Below the pieces are notes generated by a model. That model had not been told where the DNA came from. It worked only from the letters and a program-made list of their open reading frames with translations, and made no database searches. 64,000 bases of DNA from Rebecca billardiae RCC1528 (taxonomy: Eukaryota > Haptophyta), in contig OZ251228.1 of assembly GCA_965240325.2 (NCBI GenBank), positions 434,001-498,000 of the forward strand, in the 5' to 3' direction. The position numbers and the translations under genes are program-made. Numbering within the stretch: the stretch's first letter is position 1; each line of letters starts with the position of its first letter. Of this stretch, positions 43,105 to 52,690 are shown piece by piece.

Positions 43105-46100
43105 GGACGAGGATGGCGCGGCGATGTTGCATGCTCAACGATTCATCTCTCTGCGGATGGCATCACGGGCTTGTCTGTGTCGCGCTGCGGCGAGGGTCGC
43201 CAACTCGCGAAGACGCGGTTGCTGTCACGGCGACAGACCCCGGAGGTGCGTCCGCTGCGCGTCGTACGCCGTTGGCGCTGCGCTTCCGTCGCATTGGTCA
43301 CCGTCGACGCCATGCAGGCCGGACGTGGGCTTCGGCTGAGGGACCGCGAGCGACGACTGAGTCCGGTGCGCGGATTCCGGCGATCGAGTTCAGAAGGCCG
43401 CGCCAAATCTTGCGTCGCGTGCGATGGCGCTTCCCGCCCGCGAGACACCTCGTGATGAGGGCCTTTCCGCACCGAGCCCGACGCGCGGCGGTGGATCGTG
43501 CGAGGCGGTTGTCGTGCGCAGCGCTTGATACAATGGCCCGTGCGAGCGTTCGACGTGCAAGTCGGGCGAGGACTGCCCCAGGTCGCACGATCGTGTCGAC
43601 GCGCCGAGCGTACCTCCAAACGCGTCGACTTTGGCCCCCGTTTGACCTGCACGCGAGACGACGAGGGCAGCAATCGCGAATCGGGCGAAAACCCCCCTCG
43701 GGAGTCTCCGCGCGATATCCACGCCGGCGTTGGATTCGGCGCGCGCGGCCCATGCGCTCCGCGCCATCCAGGACTCTCTTTCGGCCGAGCGTCCCCAGTG
43801 GGAGCTGCGAGGGCGCCCGGTAGTGAGCGAAGCGACCCGGCAGTGAGCGAGGCGATTTTCTTTTCTTTGCGAGGCGATTTTCTTTTTTCCTTTTCTTTTT
43901 CTTATCTTTTTCCCGGGCACTACAAGGGGCGGACCTACGGCCCGCCATATACTTTCTGCTACGTGACCACAGTGAACAAAAACGGGATTATCGTCACCGT
44001 AACCTGTCCGATGCGAGCCGATTTTCGGGGAATTTATCGCGCGGGCCGCACGAGCGCACAGAAGACGCTACGGTGGTCGCGCAGGCGCCTGGCGAGTGCC
44101 CAGGGCACGGGACTGCAACACCCCACCCAGCCTCCCCATCCCTCCGCCCCTCTCTGCCTCGCCGGGTTGCACGCGGCTGGCCGGTCACGTAGCTCGTGGT
44201 GAGACATTCGTGAGCGTGGGGCCCTGCTGCTCAGTGCGGCGATGCAGCGAGGCGAAGCGGCGCGTAAGATGGCGCATCTTACTCCAAATGCAGTCTGCTG
44301 CCAGCACAGCCGCCCTCGCCGGAGTGCCTGGTCGTCACCTTCGTCGTGTGCACCTGTTGCGAGCTGCCGTCAACAAGCGAATGCCTCAGGCCTCCCGGGA
44401 GCCATTCAAACACGCTCGTCCTCGACGAGGCGTGCGCGAGGCACCGCGCGAGCGCGGGAACGGCCCTTCCCAGCATACTCCTACACGGCCATCCACCTCG
44501 CCACAGCCTGCCATATCACACTCCTCCCCGCAACAGTGCCCGCGTGCCGCGTGCGAGGCCGGCCCAACCCCAGGCAGAACTGGTGCACAGATATTTTCGA
44601 CTGCGAGGAGACGGCGGCGAGCACAGGCGTGCGGCGCCGTCCCGCGCTTCATTGGGATGTTCTAGACCAGTCGCGCGCCCGCGGCACCGCACCCGCCCTC
44701 TCCGCGTCGCGTGCCACTCCACGCAGCGCGCGCCCTCTCGGGCGATGCGAGTCTCGCCATCGACGGCGATCTTGCGGCTGATTCGTACCCGCATGTATTC
44801 AACAAATACGACAAATCGCCGAGCTGAAGCGCACTTGGTCGCGCGATGGCAGGTCGCGCTGTGTGACGTCGCTCGCCGCAGGAAATTCGGTACGCGACGA
44901 GAGCACGGCGCACGCGCACGGCGCGGCGTGGGAGGCGGGGCGGTGGTGTCCTCGAGCCATCCCGCCCGCGCCGCGGTGCGCCAGCCGCCACCTCGCCGCG
45001 CCGTGGCCCATGCCGCGCGGCAGGTGTCGACCAGATCGACCTTGCCGCCCAACAGAGGGCCGCACCGGAAATTCTGTATTTGTTGAATACAGACTTACCC
45101 ACGTGCCCGCGATGCGGCGGCGCCCATGGCGGCGGCGTGGCGCGGCGGCGGCGGCGCGGGCAGCCTGACGGGCCAGATAGGGCGCGCCAGGTCGGGGCGA
45201 TCGTGATGGGATGGTTCCATACGCATCAGTGCGTGCTCCTGTGCATCTCAAGAGCGCGCTGGGCGCCCTCTCTCGCGCCTATGCCCATCCCACGCGGTCT
45301 GAGAAGCCTCCCCGTTTGGCCATTGTCGTGCCGTGCTCGGTCGTGGCTGCCCGGCGGGTCGGAGAGGTCGAGGCGAGCCGGGTCGTTCGCGACGGACGAT
45401 GCCTATGGGTCATGGCGAGTGCCAGCACGCAGCTCGGGCGCGCGCCCGGCGCCTCCTCGCCGCTCTACATCCACACCAAGATCTGGCCCAAAACCAGGCT
45501 TCAAGAGCGAAACTCAGTCTGGGAGCTGCTCAGGCCGCTGTGTGCGGTTTGAAAGCGCGCAAACTTGTGGAGCGGGTGCCCACATGGGTTGAGCACAATG
45601 CTATAGAACGTTTTTCCGCGAAACACCACTTCCTCGCCTCTCCGCGCGCGTGCCGCGCGGCTCCCGTGAAGTCATCTTAACAGGTCACGTGTGGCCGCCC
45701 GTGGAGCGAGGGTGGGCGAGGAGGGGCGGGCGAGGGTGACGCCGCCCCGGGGAACCGCCTTGGCAGGCCGACCGACGCCTCGCAGCCCCCCTCGCGGCAC
45801 ACATGCGCGCACGCCCGCCGCTCGGAGCGCGCCATCGATTCGAATGGGCGTGCGCGCGAACGACCATGCTCAAACGGCTTCGGCCCGATCTTTCCCCACT
45901 GTGGCGGCGCGAAGTGCCGCGAACGGGGCATCAAAAAAATTCCAGCGCATCCCCACTGGGCGGAAGTGCGGACAGGTTACGGTGACGGCTAAAATCGAAT
46001 TGTTTACTGTGACGATATATAAGTACGGCGCGGGTGGCCCCGCGGGTGCTGTACAGACTATACAGCCCGTGTCGGCGCCACTCGACGGGCCGCACTGAGG

Positions 46101-47345
46101 GCGGCACTGCCGCCGACGAATCAGGAGACCCGCGTGAGTTCCCGCGTCGTCCCTCGGCTGTCGGCAGTACCTGTAACCTGGTCCTGTGGCTGTGTCGAGT
46201 TAAAGCATATATATATACATAGAATGATCAGATGAGTAGACGTAGTACTGGCTGTCCTGCGACCTGCGGCGCGCCGCCACCGCGTCCGCGCGGTCACGTC
46301 CACTCACGAACTAGCTATGCCTATAGTACGTAAAACGTTACACAGCTAAGTCGAGTCATCTTGCCAGTCTGGCTGCCAGGCTGTGACGCATATGAATATG
46401 GAGATGTCGATATCGACATCGGGCCGTCACATCGGGCTGCCACCTCTCGGGCTGCCACCCAGTGCTCGTGGTGCTCGGACGATGCACTCCGAGCTCGAGA
46501 TCCATCACTGCGAGCTTCCTGCGTGTAGTGACGCTGGCAAATTAGAGGAGGGTGTGTACTTGGCCTTGCGCAGAGCGGGTGCGCGCGTCGCGCATGCGAT
46601 CGACTCCAAAACAGCCAACAAAACATGACCGCCCCTCCCGCCGAGCTCCTGGCTGACTTGCACTCGGCAATCACGCCGCGCGCGCGGCCTGGGCGCTCAC
46701 CCGTGCAGCATGCTGCAAGCCAGCAAGGAGCCTGCGAGCCGCCAAGCGTGTTACGCGCGACTGGTGGCAGGCAGGTGAGTGAGCTCAGCGCGACGAGTCA
46801 GGTGAACGCGCGCAGACCAACGCGCGCAGTACGTACACTGCCCACAACCATCACGACCGATCGCCCAGCTGCCAGAAGCAGCTGCAAGGCGTGTGTGTAG
46901 CCGGGTTTCTCGAGCACACCCCGTGGCCCGCAGCCCGTCTGAGCGGCACCACGGCAGCTCGGCGCGCCGCCGCGCGCCATGCCATCGTGGAGGTGTTGTA
47001 CGTGGTGGGAAGTAGGCTGGCGGCTGTCTGATGGTAGCTAGACCACGCCTGCACAGTTTCATGCGCCGCGTTCAGCGCCAAAAGGCGCGTGGACGGCCGG
47101 GGCCGGCGCAAGGCGCGCTCACTCGCTCAGCGGAAGCTGTCAACTTTGCTTCAATACGGTAGATGATAGAAGGGGATGAAGTCGATCAGCATCACGGTCA
47201 TTATTGATCAAATTTGCCAAGGGTGGCGAAAACACACACATATATATATTGATCACATATGTATTGTACCCGTAACAATACTGGGCTTATGGCGTGCCAA
47301 ATACCCACATATTCGTCGCACGAAAGTCATTGTTGCAAAAGCGGT
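43105..47345. other. 4.2 kb region without a supported gene
   Basis: Many overlapping short frames run in both strands, but none shows a domain, signal peptide or consistent splicing. Notable items are a pyrimidine-rich (T/C) block at 43850-43910, a pair of inverted 15 bp repeats (44795-44809 and 45076-45090), and AT-rich tracts at 46015-46025 and 46200-46225. A stretch on the minus strand at 43740-43500 (AGVDIARRLPRGVFARFAIA) is protein-like but isolated. Confidence 0.4.
44795..45090. repeat. Inverted 15-bp repeats flanking ~265 bp
   Basis: GTATTCAACAAATAC at 44795-44809 and its exact reverse complement GTATTTGTTGAATAC at 45076-45090. Each arm is itself an imperfect palindrome (GTATT...AATAC). 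The AT-rich arms stand out in GC-rich surroundings. Confidence 0.6.
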
Positions 47346-47393
47346 ACAGTTTACTAAGAATAAGAGACGCACACAGCTCAGGCAGGCGAGATT
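47346..47393 (+). repeat. Dispersed ~48-bp element, copy 2
   Basis: It begins ACAGTTTACTAAGAATAAG and ends CAGGCAGGCGAGATT, matching copies at 28592-28641 (inverted), 52557 and 52612. It lies 160 bp upstream of the RTX-like gene. Confidence 0.9.
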
Positions 47394-47553
47394 GTTGGCC
47401 AAAGCTGTTCGCAATAAATACTAAAGTACGCATCTACCGCCGTTTGTAAGTATTTAGACGCCGGTCGCCGGGGTTCAGTTCGATCGCGCCGCCGTCGCGC
47501 TCCACCCTCGCTGTCGGCTATTGTAGGTATAGTAGCTCAGCAAGGGGGCGCAC

Positions 47554-49282
47554 GTGATGCTCCGGGTGCTGAGCCTCTCGCTCGCTGTGCTCGCGGCCGT
47601 GCAGGCCGCCGCGCCCGAGGCCAACTTCGACTATGTGCTCGATGGCACCAGCGGGCCCGACACGCTGTACGGCCAAGGCGTGCCAGACGCGACGTACTTT
47701 GACCCCGGCGCCTCGGTGGACAACCTGCTGCGTGGCTTCGAGGGCGCGGACACGATTATCGCCACGGACGCCGGTGACAACCTGGGCGTTTATGGTGGCG
47801 GCAACTCGCGCAACGTGATCGACGCCGGCTCTGGTGCGGACACAGTGTACGCCGGCGACGGCGGCGATGCGTACAGCGCAGGCTGGTGGGGCGGCACAGG
47901 TGGCAACGCCGACAACTTTGTGTACCTCGGCAACGGCGACGACCAGCTCACGCTCGGTGATGGTGGCGATGCGTCGGGCGTGGTCTCTGCTGGTGACGCG
48001 TACAACCTCGCGTACGGAGACGACGGTAGCGACACCATTGACGGCGGCAACGCCGGCTCCGGCTCCGGGGCCGGCAATGGCGGCAGCACGCACAACATCA
48101 TCAAGGCCGGCAAGGGTGACGACGTGGTCGACGTGGGCGATGCGGGCGACGGCATATCGTTCAAGAGCGACGGCGGCTCGGCGTACACGAAGGTGTATGG
48201 CGAGGACGGCGACGACAACATCGTCGCAGGCGATGGCGGTGACGCGGCTGGCGAGTACGCCACCGGTGGCGACGCGTCGAGCGTCATCTTGGGCGGCGCG
48301 GACTCGGACCGGCTGCGCGGCGGTGACGGCGGCGACGCCTCGGGCGGGACGGCTGGGTGCGCGGCCGCACGCTGGCGCGGATGCGCTCCGGGCGCTCGGC
48401 GTGCGTTTGCAGGCGCTTGCGCTTGCGCTTGCGCTTGCGCACGAGCCACGCCTGCCCCCCACCCACGCCCGTTGCTCGCACCTGCAGGTGGGGCTGGGAC
48501 GACCTCAGCCGCTATGTTGCGTCCGGCGGCGACGCGCACAACACCCTCGAGGGCGGTGCCGGTGCCGACGTGATCACCGGCGGCGACGGCGGCGCATCTT
48601 CCGACGCGTACAACTATGGGGGCGATGTGGTCAACGTCCTCCGCGGTGGTGCAGGCGCTGACGTGATCACTGGCGGCAACACGGGCGAGGGCCCACGCGG
48701 CGGCGAGGCATACAACTACCTCTACGGTGCGTTGGACGTTGGTTGGGCTTGGTTGCGCACGCGCTGCTGCGCACGTGTCCGGCGTGCGCACGCCAGCCGC
48801 ACAACGCCCATGCGCCGCACTGCCGGCCGTGCGTGCTCACACGTGTGTGTGGCCTGCGTGGTTGCCCGCGCGCTCGCTCGCCCGTGCTCGCAGGCGGTGC
48901 TGACGACGACATCATCACGGCCGGCGAGGGGCAGAACAAGATCTGGGGCGGCGCCGGTGCCGACACGATCCACGCACAGAACGGGCAGTACGATGTGATC
49001 TACACGGACGGTGATGACACCATCCACTACGACCCCGGCCTCGACAAGATCATCATGGTCACGCCCTCGCCCGAGCCACTCGCGTGCCCCAAGGGGTGCG
49101 CGCCGGCGCCAATGGACGACGCGGAGGCGGACTTGAGCGGCACGCCGCGGCGGGGCCGTCAGCTCAGCTCGCGCCACTCGCTGCTGTTCGGCCAATTCCG
49201 CATCATGTGCCCGGAGGGCTGTGTCTTTGACAAGCAGTACCAGGCGGAGAAGGACACTCGCCGCCGCCGCCGCCAGTACTGA
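47554..49282 (+). CDS. Secreted protein with RTX-like Gly/Asp-rich calcium-binding-type repeats (3 exons)
   Basis: Exons 47554-48356, 48488-48726 and 48894-49282 encode 476 residues. Intron 1 (131 bp) is GTGCGCGGCC...CTGCAG in phase 2; intron 2 (167 bp) is GTGCGTTGGA...TCGCAG in phase 1. Both joins restore the repeat register. Residues 1-18 (LRVLSLSLAVLAAVQA) form a signal peptide. Residues about 30-370 are degenerate nonapeptide-type repeats such as GSGADTVYAGDGGDAY, GGAGADVITGGDGG and GGADDDIITAGEGQNKIW. This is the GGxGxDxux pattern that folds as a calcium-loaded beta-roll in bacterial haemolysin-type proteins. Here it is long, with inserted Ala/Tyr-rich loops and no enzymatic or pore-forming domain. 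The C-terminal 85 residues have Cys-Pro motifs (LACPKGCAPAP, MCPEGCVF) and a basic end. A cell-surface or matrix role is likely. Confidence 0.8.
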
Positions 49283-49956
49283 AGCCGTGCCCGCACGCAT
49301 CAATCATTCTGATCTCGACGACGCGACTGCTTATATGGCGGCAAGCCGAGAGCCAACGCCGTCGTCGCGATCCCGCCGCTCCAACATGTCCCACGTGTGC
49401 AGCCGCGCCGTCTTGGCGCGCCGCGGGAGCAGCTGCTGCCACGCAACGCCCAGCCAAGGGCTTATTTGTTCATTCGTCGGCGTCATTCATCATCCCCTTG
49501 CCACCGGCATCGTCGATCACCAAATATATACCGTCGGCATCATCGTCACTGTGCGTGTCCGCCTCGGACAATGTGCTGTGATCATTCGCAGTCACGACAG
49601 ATCCGGCGCGTCATCACTCATCACGTGATTTGTCCTCGTCTCGTCCACGGGCCGATCTGGAGTCGTCGTCTCTACGCGGTCACTCAGACTCTGCGACGCC
49701 CGGGGTCACGTCATCGAGTCATCAGACTATCCGCGGATCATATTTATTAATTATTATTATTGTTTATTTATAATTATTATTAATTAATCATCGCGGGCGC
49801 CGCCATATATATATATATATATATATGGTAATATCAACGACGCGTAGTAAATTCGCGCGATGACGATGCGGGCGTCATGTGTCATCACCTGCCGTCACCA
49901 GCGCATCAGCACTACCGTCGTTGTCTACCACTACCGCCGCCATGGGCGCGACTAGC
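49283..49956. other. Intergenic region between convergent genes
   Basis: It carries the second copy of the 3'-flank repeat (49346-49540) and an AT-rich tract (49740-49830) with about 20 bp of pure TA. No gene. Confidence 0.5.
49346..49540 (+). repeat. Dispersed 3'-flank repeat, copy B
   Basis: GAGAGCCAACGCCGTCGTCG, CGTCTTGGCGCGCCGCGG, GGCTTATTTGTTCAT, CGTCGGCGTCAT and CGGCATCGTCGATCA appear in the same order as in copy A (38583-38790), with different insertions between them. Confidence 0.75.
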
Positions 49957-51204
49957 TCAAAATCCTCCGTCGCCGTCGTTCTCGGGCTCGGCATACGCGA
50001 GTCTGAGCAGCGCGGTGACCACGTCCACAGAAAGTGAGTTGCCCAGAAGGCCGTACTGCTTGCGCAGGCTGAGCCCGGCGGGAAAGGCGAAGGCGGGCGC
50101 GGGCGGGAAGCCGTGCAGGTTGGCGATCTCGCGCGGGGTGAAGTACCGCACGCTGAGCGCACGCAGCCCAGCGGCGAGCGTCGCGGCGTCCCCGGCCGCC
50201 GCCTGCAGCGCGCCGTCCAGCTCTGCCTCCGTGCACACGGCGGCGGCAACCACCGAGCCCGTGCCCTTCACGTAGCGCGCGTAGTTCTTGGTGAAGCAGC
50301 AGCTGTGACGCGAGTCGGCGCAGACAATGTCGAGCACGGTGCCGTACCGCTCGAGCAGATCGGGCCGCACGGCGAACGGGCCCGCATCTGGCTCGGCGTG
50401 TGCAGCGGGAGCACCGTCGGCTGCTGCACCTGCGGCTGCGCCCGCGGCTGCGCCGCCGCAGCCGGGCGGTGCGGCTGGTGCCCCGGGTGCGGCGGGTGCG
50501 GCGGCGGCGGGCTGGGCGCGCAGGTGCTCCATGAACTCCGCCAGCGCGCGCTCCGGCGCGTGCGCGCGGCCCCGCGGCACCGGCGGCAGTGGCCGGCCCT
50601 CGCCCGCCTCCCACGGTGGCAGCTGATGCGCGCCCAGCGCCGGGCTGTGCACGTCTGCAAACGCGAGCGGCGCGCGCTTGGCGAGGAGGAAGTAGCGCGT
50701 GCGCTGGTTGGGCACGCCGACGTGCACGGGCGAGAGCCAGTACTCGCGCAGCGCGAAGCCGCGCGCGCGCAGCACGCGCGCGAGCTCGTCGCGCGACTCG
50801 GACGACTCGAAGCCGACCACGTTCTCCATGAGCACCCTCGAGGGCAGCGCCAGAGTTTCGTCAGAGAGCAGGCGCGTGAGGTGCGCGAGGCCGCTCGCGC
50901 GCGCGTCGGCCGCGCCGAGCGCCTTGCCCTGCCGCGTGTACGGCTGGCACGGCGGGCTGAGCAGCCACGTGCCCGCGTCGAGCCTGTTGAGCGCGGCTGC
51001 ATCCAGGTTGCTCACGTCGAGCGCCGCCACGTTTGATTCGGCGCCAAAGTTGGCCGCGTACACCCCCGCCGCGACGTCGTCCACGTCGAACGCGCGCACG
51101 ACGCGCGCCGTAGGGCGCGCCGCGCGGAGCGCGTAGTGGAAGCCGCCGATCCCGCAGAAGAACTCGAGTGCGCGATCATCGCGCGGCGTAGCCTCGGCGG
51201 CCAT
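49957..51204 (-). CDS. TRDMT1: tRNA (cytosine-38-C5)-methyltransferase DNMT2
   Basis: A 415-residue S-adenosylmethionine-dependent methyltransferase of the DNA C5-methyltransferase fold. Motif I is ALEFFCGIGGFHYAL. Motif IV with the catalytic Cys is LSPPCQPYTRQGKA. Motif VI is MENVVGFE. Motif VIII is VPNQRTRYF. The DNMT2-specific CFT box is CCFTKNYARYVKGTGSV, and motif IX/X is REIANLHGFP...LRKQYGLLGNSLSV. DNMT2 proteins methylate C38 of tRNA-Asp and relatives, protecting tRNA from cleavage. An Ala/Pro/Gly-rich insertion of about 45 residues lies before the CFT region. ATG 51204 (MAAEATPRDD) fits the family start; ATG 51270 would add 22 residues. All catalytic motifs are intact. Confidence 0.93.
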   Translation of the reverse strand: MAAEATPRDDRALEFFCGIGGFHYALRAARPTARVVRAFDVDDVAAGVYAANFGAESNVAALDVSNLDAAALNRLDAGTWLLSPPCQPYTRQGKALGAADARASGLAHLTRLLSDETLALPSRVLMENVVGFESSESRDELARVLRARGFALREYWLSPVHVGVPNQRTRYFLLAKRAPLAFADVHSPALGAHQLPPWEAGEGRPLPPVPRGRAHAPERALAEFMEHLRAQPAAAAPAAPGAPAAPPGCGGAAAGAAAGAAADGAPAAHAEPDAGPFAVRPDLLERYGTVLDIVCADSRHSCCFTKNYARYVKGTGSVVAAAVCTEAELDGALQAAAGDAATLAAGLRALSVRYFTPREIANLHGFPPAPAFAFPAGLSLRKQYGLLGNSLSVDVVTALLRLAYAEPENDGDGGF

Positions 51205-51420
51205 CGTACGGCGTCGTGGCGCTGAAGCCTTGAGGCCGCAGCTCTTGACCTTGCCTTGACCAGTGATCATGAGTGGCCGGCACGGCCACTCGGCACTCAG
51301 TCAACCACTCTGCCCACTGATACTGTACGGGCCTATGTAGCGGCAGTATGTAGCTGAGTCGCGTGGCCCGCACTAGTAGTTGGGCGCTCGGCTGCGTGCG
51401 CACCTCAGTCCTCGCCATCG

Positions 51421-52410
51421 TCAGCGCCCGCTGGCACCCTTCGCCCCCAGCGCGAGGAATGTAGCGCAGAACAGCCAGCGCAGCACGCCCTGCGGCGCCA
51501 CCAGCGCGAGCTGCGCGCCGCTGAACGCGCCCACAGCCGTTCCGCCGAGCAGCCCTGGCAGCACGCGCGCTGCCACGTTGCCCAGCCGCCAGTGCGTGTG
51601 CGCGCCCAGCGCGGACGGCAGCACCATCGACGCGAGTGTCGTGCCCAGCACCGCCGTGTGCGGCAGCTCGGTGAGCAGCGCGAGGGCAGGGGTGACGAGC
51701 GTGCCGCCGCCGACGCCAAACATGCCCGAGAGCGCGCCCGACGCCGTGCCCACGCACGCGCACCACAGTAGGGTGGTGGTGGGTACGCCCTCGTCGGGCC
51801 CCGCCCCTTCCAAGGTCACACTGCCCGAGGTTCCACTGCCTGCCGCCGCCAGTGTGGCGAGGTGTGCCTTCAAAGGTACCAGCGGCGCCACAGCCATCAT
51901 GTACACGCCGAGGAGGCGCTTGAGGGTGGTCGGGCTGAGCGAGCTCATGACGCGCGCGCCGAGAATGCTGGTGAGCGAGGCCGTCGCAGCGATCGACGCG
52001 GCGGCCGGCCAGGCCAGCTGGCCTCGCCCCGCGAAGGACGCGCAGCCGACGAGGCTGGTCGCGACGACTGCCACGAGGCTCGTCCCGTGCGCCTCGTGCT
52101 GCGAGAGGCGCGCCGCCCACGTGAGGAGCGGTATCGCAATCATCCCGCCCCCCACGCCGAGCAGAGCGCCGAAGAGGCCTGCCGCCACGCCAATGGCCGC
52201 GCTCGTGGCCGCGAGCGCGCGCTTGGGCGACTCCTGCGCTCCGTCCACCAGCTCCGTCGCCGGTGCCGCGGATGGCGGTGATGGCGGGGCGGGACGCACT
52301 GTGAAGGGTGTGGCATGTAAGTGCTCGGGGCCAAGCCGCACGGCGCCACCCGGCGGGCGCGGGCGCTCTGGTGGCACGCGGAGCAGCCGCATGCGGAGGC
52401 GCGCATGCAC
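51421..52410 (-). CDS. TauE/SafE (TSUP) family membrane transporter
   Basis: A 329-residue protein with about eight hydrophobic segments. Two inverted-repeat halves each begin with the family signature: GLFGALLGVGGGMIAIPLL (residues about 78-96) and GALSGMFGVGGGTLVTPALAL (about 222-242). Each is followed by SQHEAHGTSL or LPHTAVLGTTL, the glycine-rich re-entrant and H-x-x-x-GTsl pattern of TSUP carriers. Family substrates are organosulfur compounds, sulfite or related anions; the substrate here cannot be assigned. The first 65 residues are Pro/Arg-rich and could target an organelle. It is transcribed divergently from the orphan at 52691. Confidence 0.85.
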   Translation of the reverse strand: MHARLRMRLLRVPPERPRPPGGAVRLGPEHLHATPFTVRPAPPSPPSAAPATELVDGAQESPKRALAATSAAIGVAAGLFGALLGVGGGMIAIPLLTWAARLSQHEAHGTSLVAVVATSLVGCASFAGRGQLAWPAAASIAATASLTSILGARVMSSLSPTTLKRLLGVYMMAVAPLVPLKAHLATLAAAGSGTSGSVTLEGAGPDEGVPTTTLLWCACVGTASGALSGMFGVGGGTLVTPALALLTELPHTAVLGTTLASMVLPSALGAHTHWRLGNVAARVLPGLLGGTAVGAFSGAQLALVAPQGVLRWLFCATFLALGAKGASGR

Positions 52411-52556
52411 GCTCGGAACTCAGCGGCCGGTCGTCGCCGGAAAAGCGGCGAGGTTTCGTGAATCGTCGTGATTTTCGTCGTCGTACCGGTACCTGAGAGA
52501 CAACGGCGGAGACGCGGTGTTCATTTTCCTCGCCGTGCGTATGGATACATACGACG

Positions 52557-52605
52557 TACATTTTACTAAGAATAAGAGACGCACACAGCTCAGGCAGGCG
52601 AGATT
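52557..52605 (+). repeat. Dispersed ~48-bp element, copy 3
   Basis: TTTTACTAAGAATAAGAG, then ACGCACACAGCTCAGG and CAGGCGAGATT; almost identical to copy 2 at 47346. Confidence 0.9.
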
Positions 52606-52611
52606 TTACTT

Positions 52612-52670
52612 TATTACTAAGAATACTGTACAGTAAGAGACGCACATGTACAGCTCAGGCAGGCGAGATT
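52612..52670 (+). repeat. Dispersed ~48-bp element, copy 4 with two small insertions
   Basis: Same element as copy 3, but with CTGTACAG inserted after AAGAATA and TGTA after GACGCACA, so the unit is about 10 bp longer. It follows copy 3 directly. Confidence 0.85.
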
Positions 52671-52690
52671 AAACTGGTTCGATCCTGAAC

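Larger units (their letters stand above)
52411..52690. promoter_or_regulatory. Divergent intergenic region containing two dispersed elements
   Basis: A 280 bp head-to-head spacer. It holds dispersed-element copies 3 (52557-52605) and 4 (52612-52670) in tandem. Promoter activity is inferred from position. Confidence 0.35.

Noticed and set aside
45180-45260. Possible JAMM/MPN motif (GWFHTH) on the plus strand
   Set aside because: No surrounding MPN fold, no downstream S-x7-D, and only a short frame; chance match.
47176-47424. Small basic frame MKSISITVIID... as a gene
   Set aside because: Its second half is the dispersed 48 bp element, so the frame is accidental.
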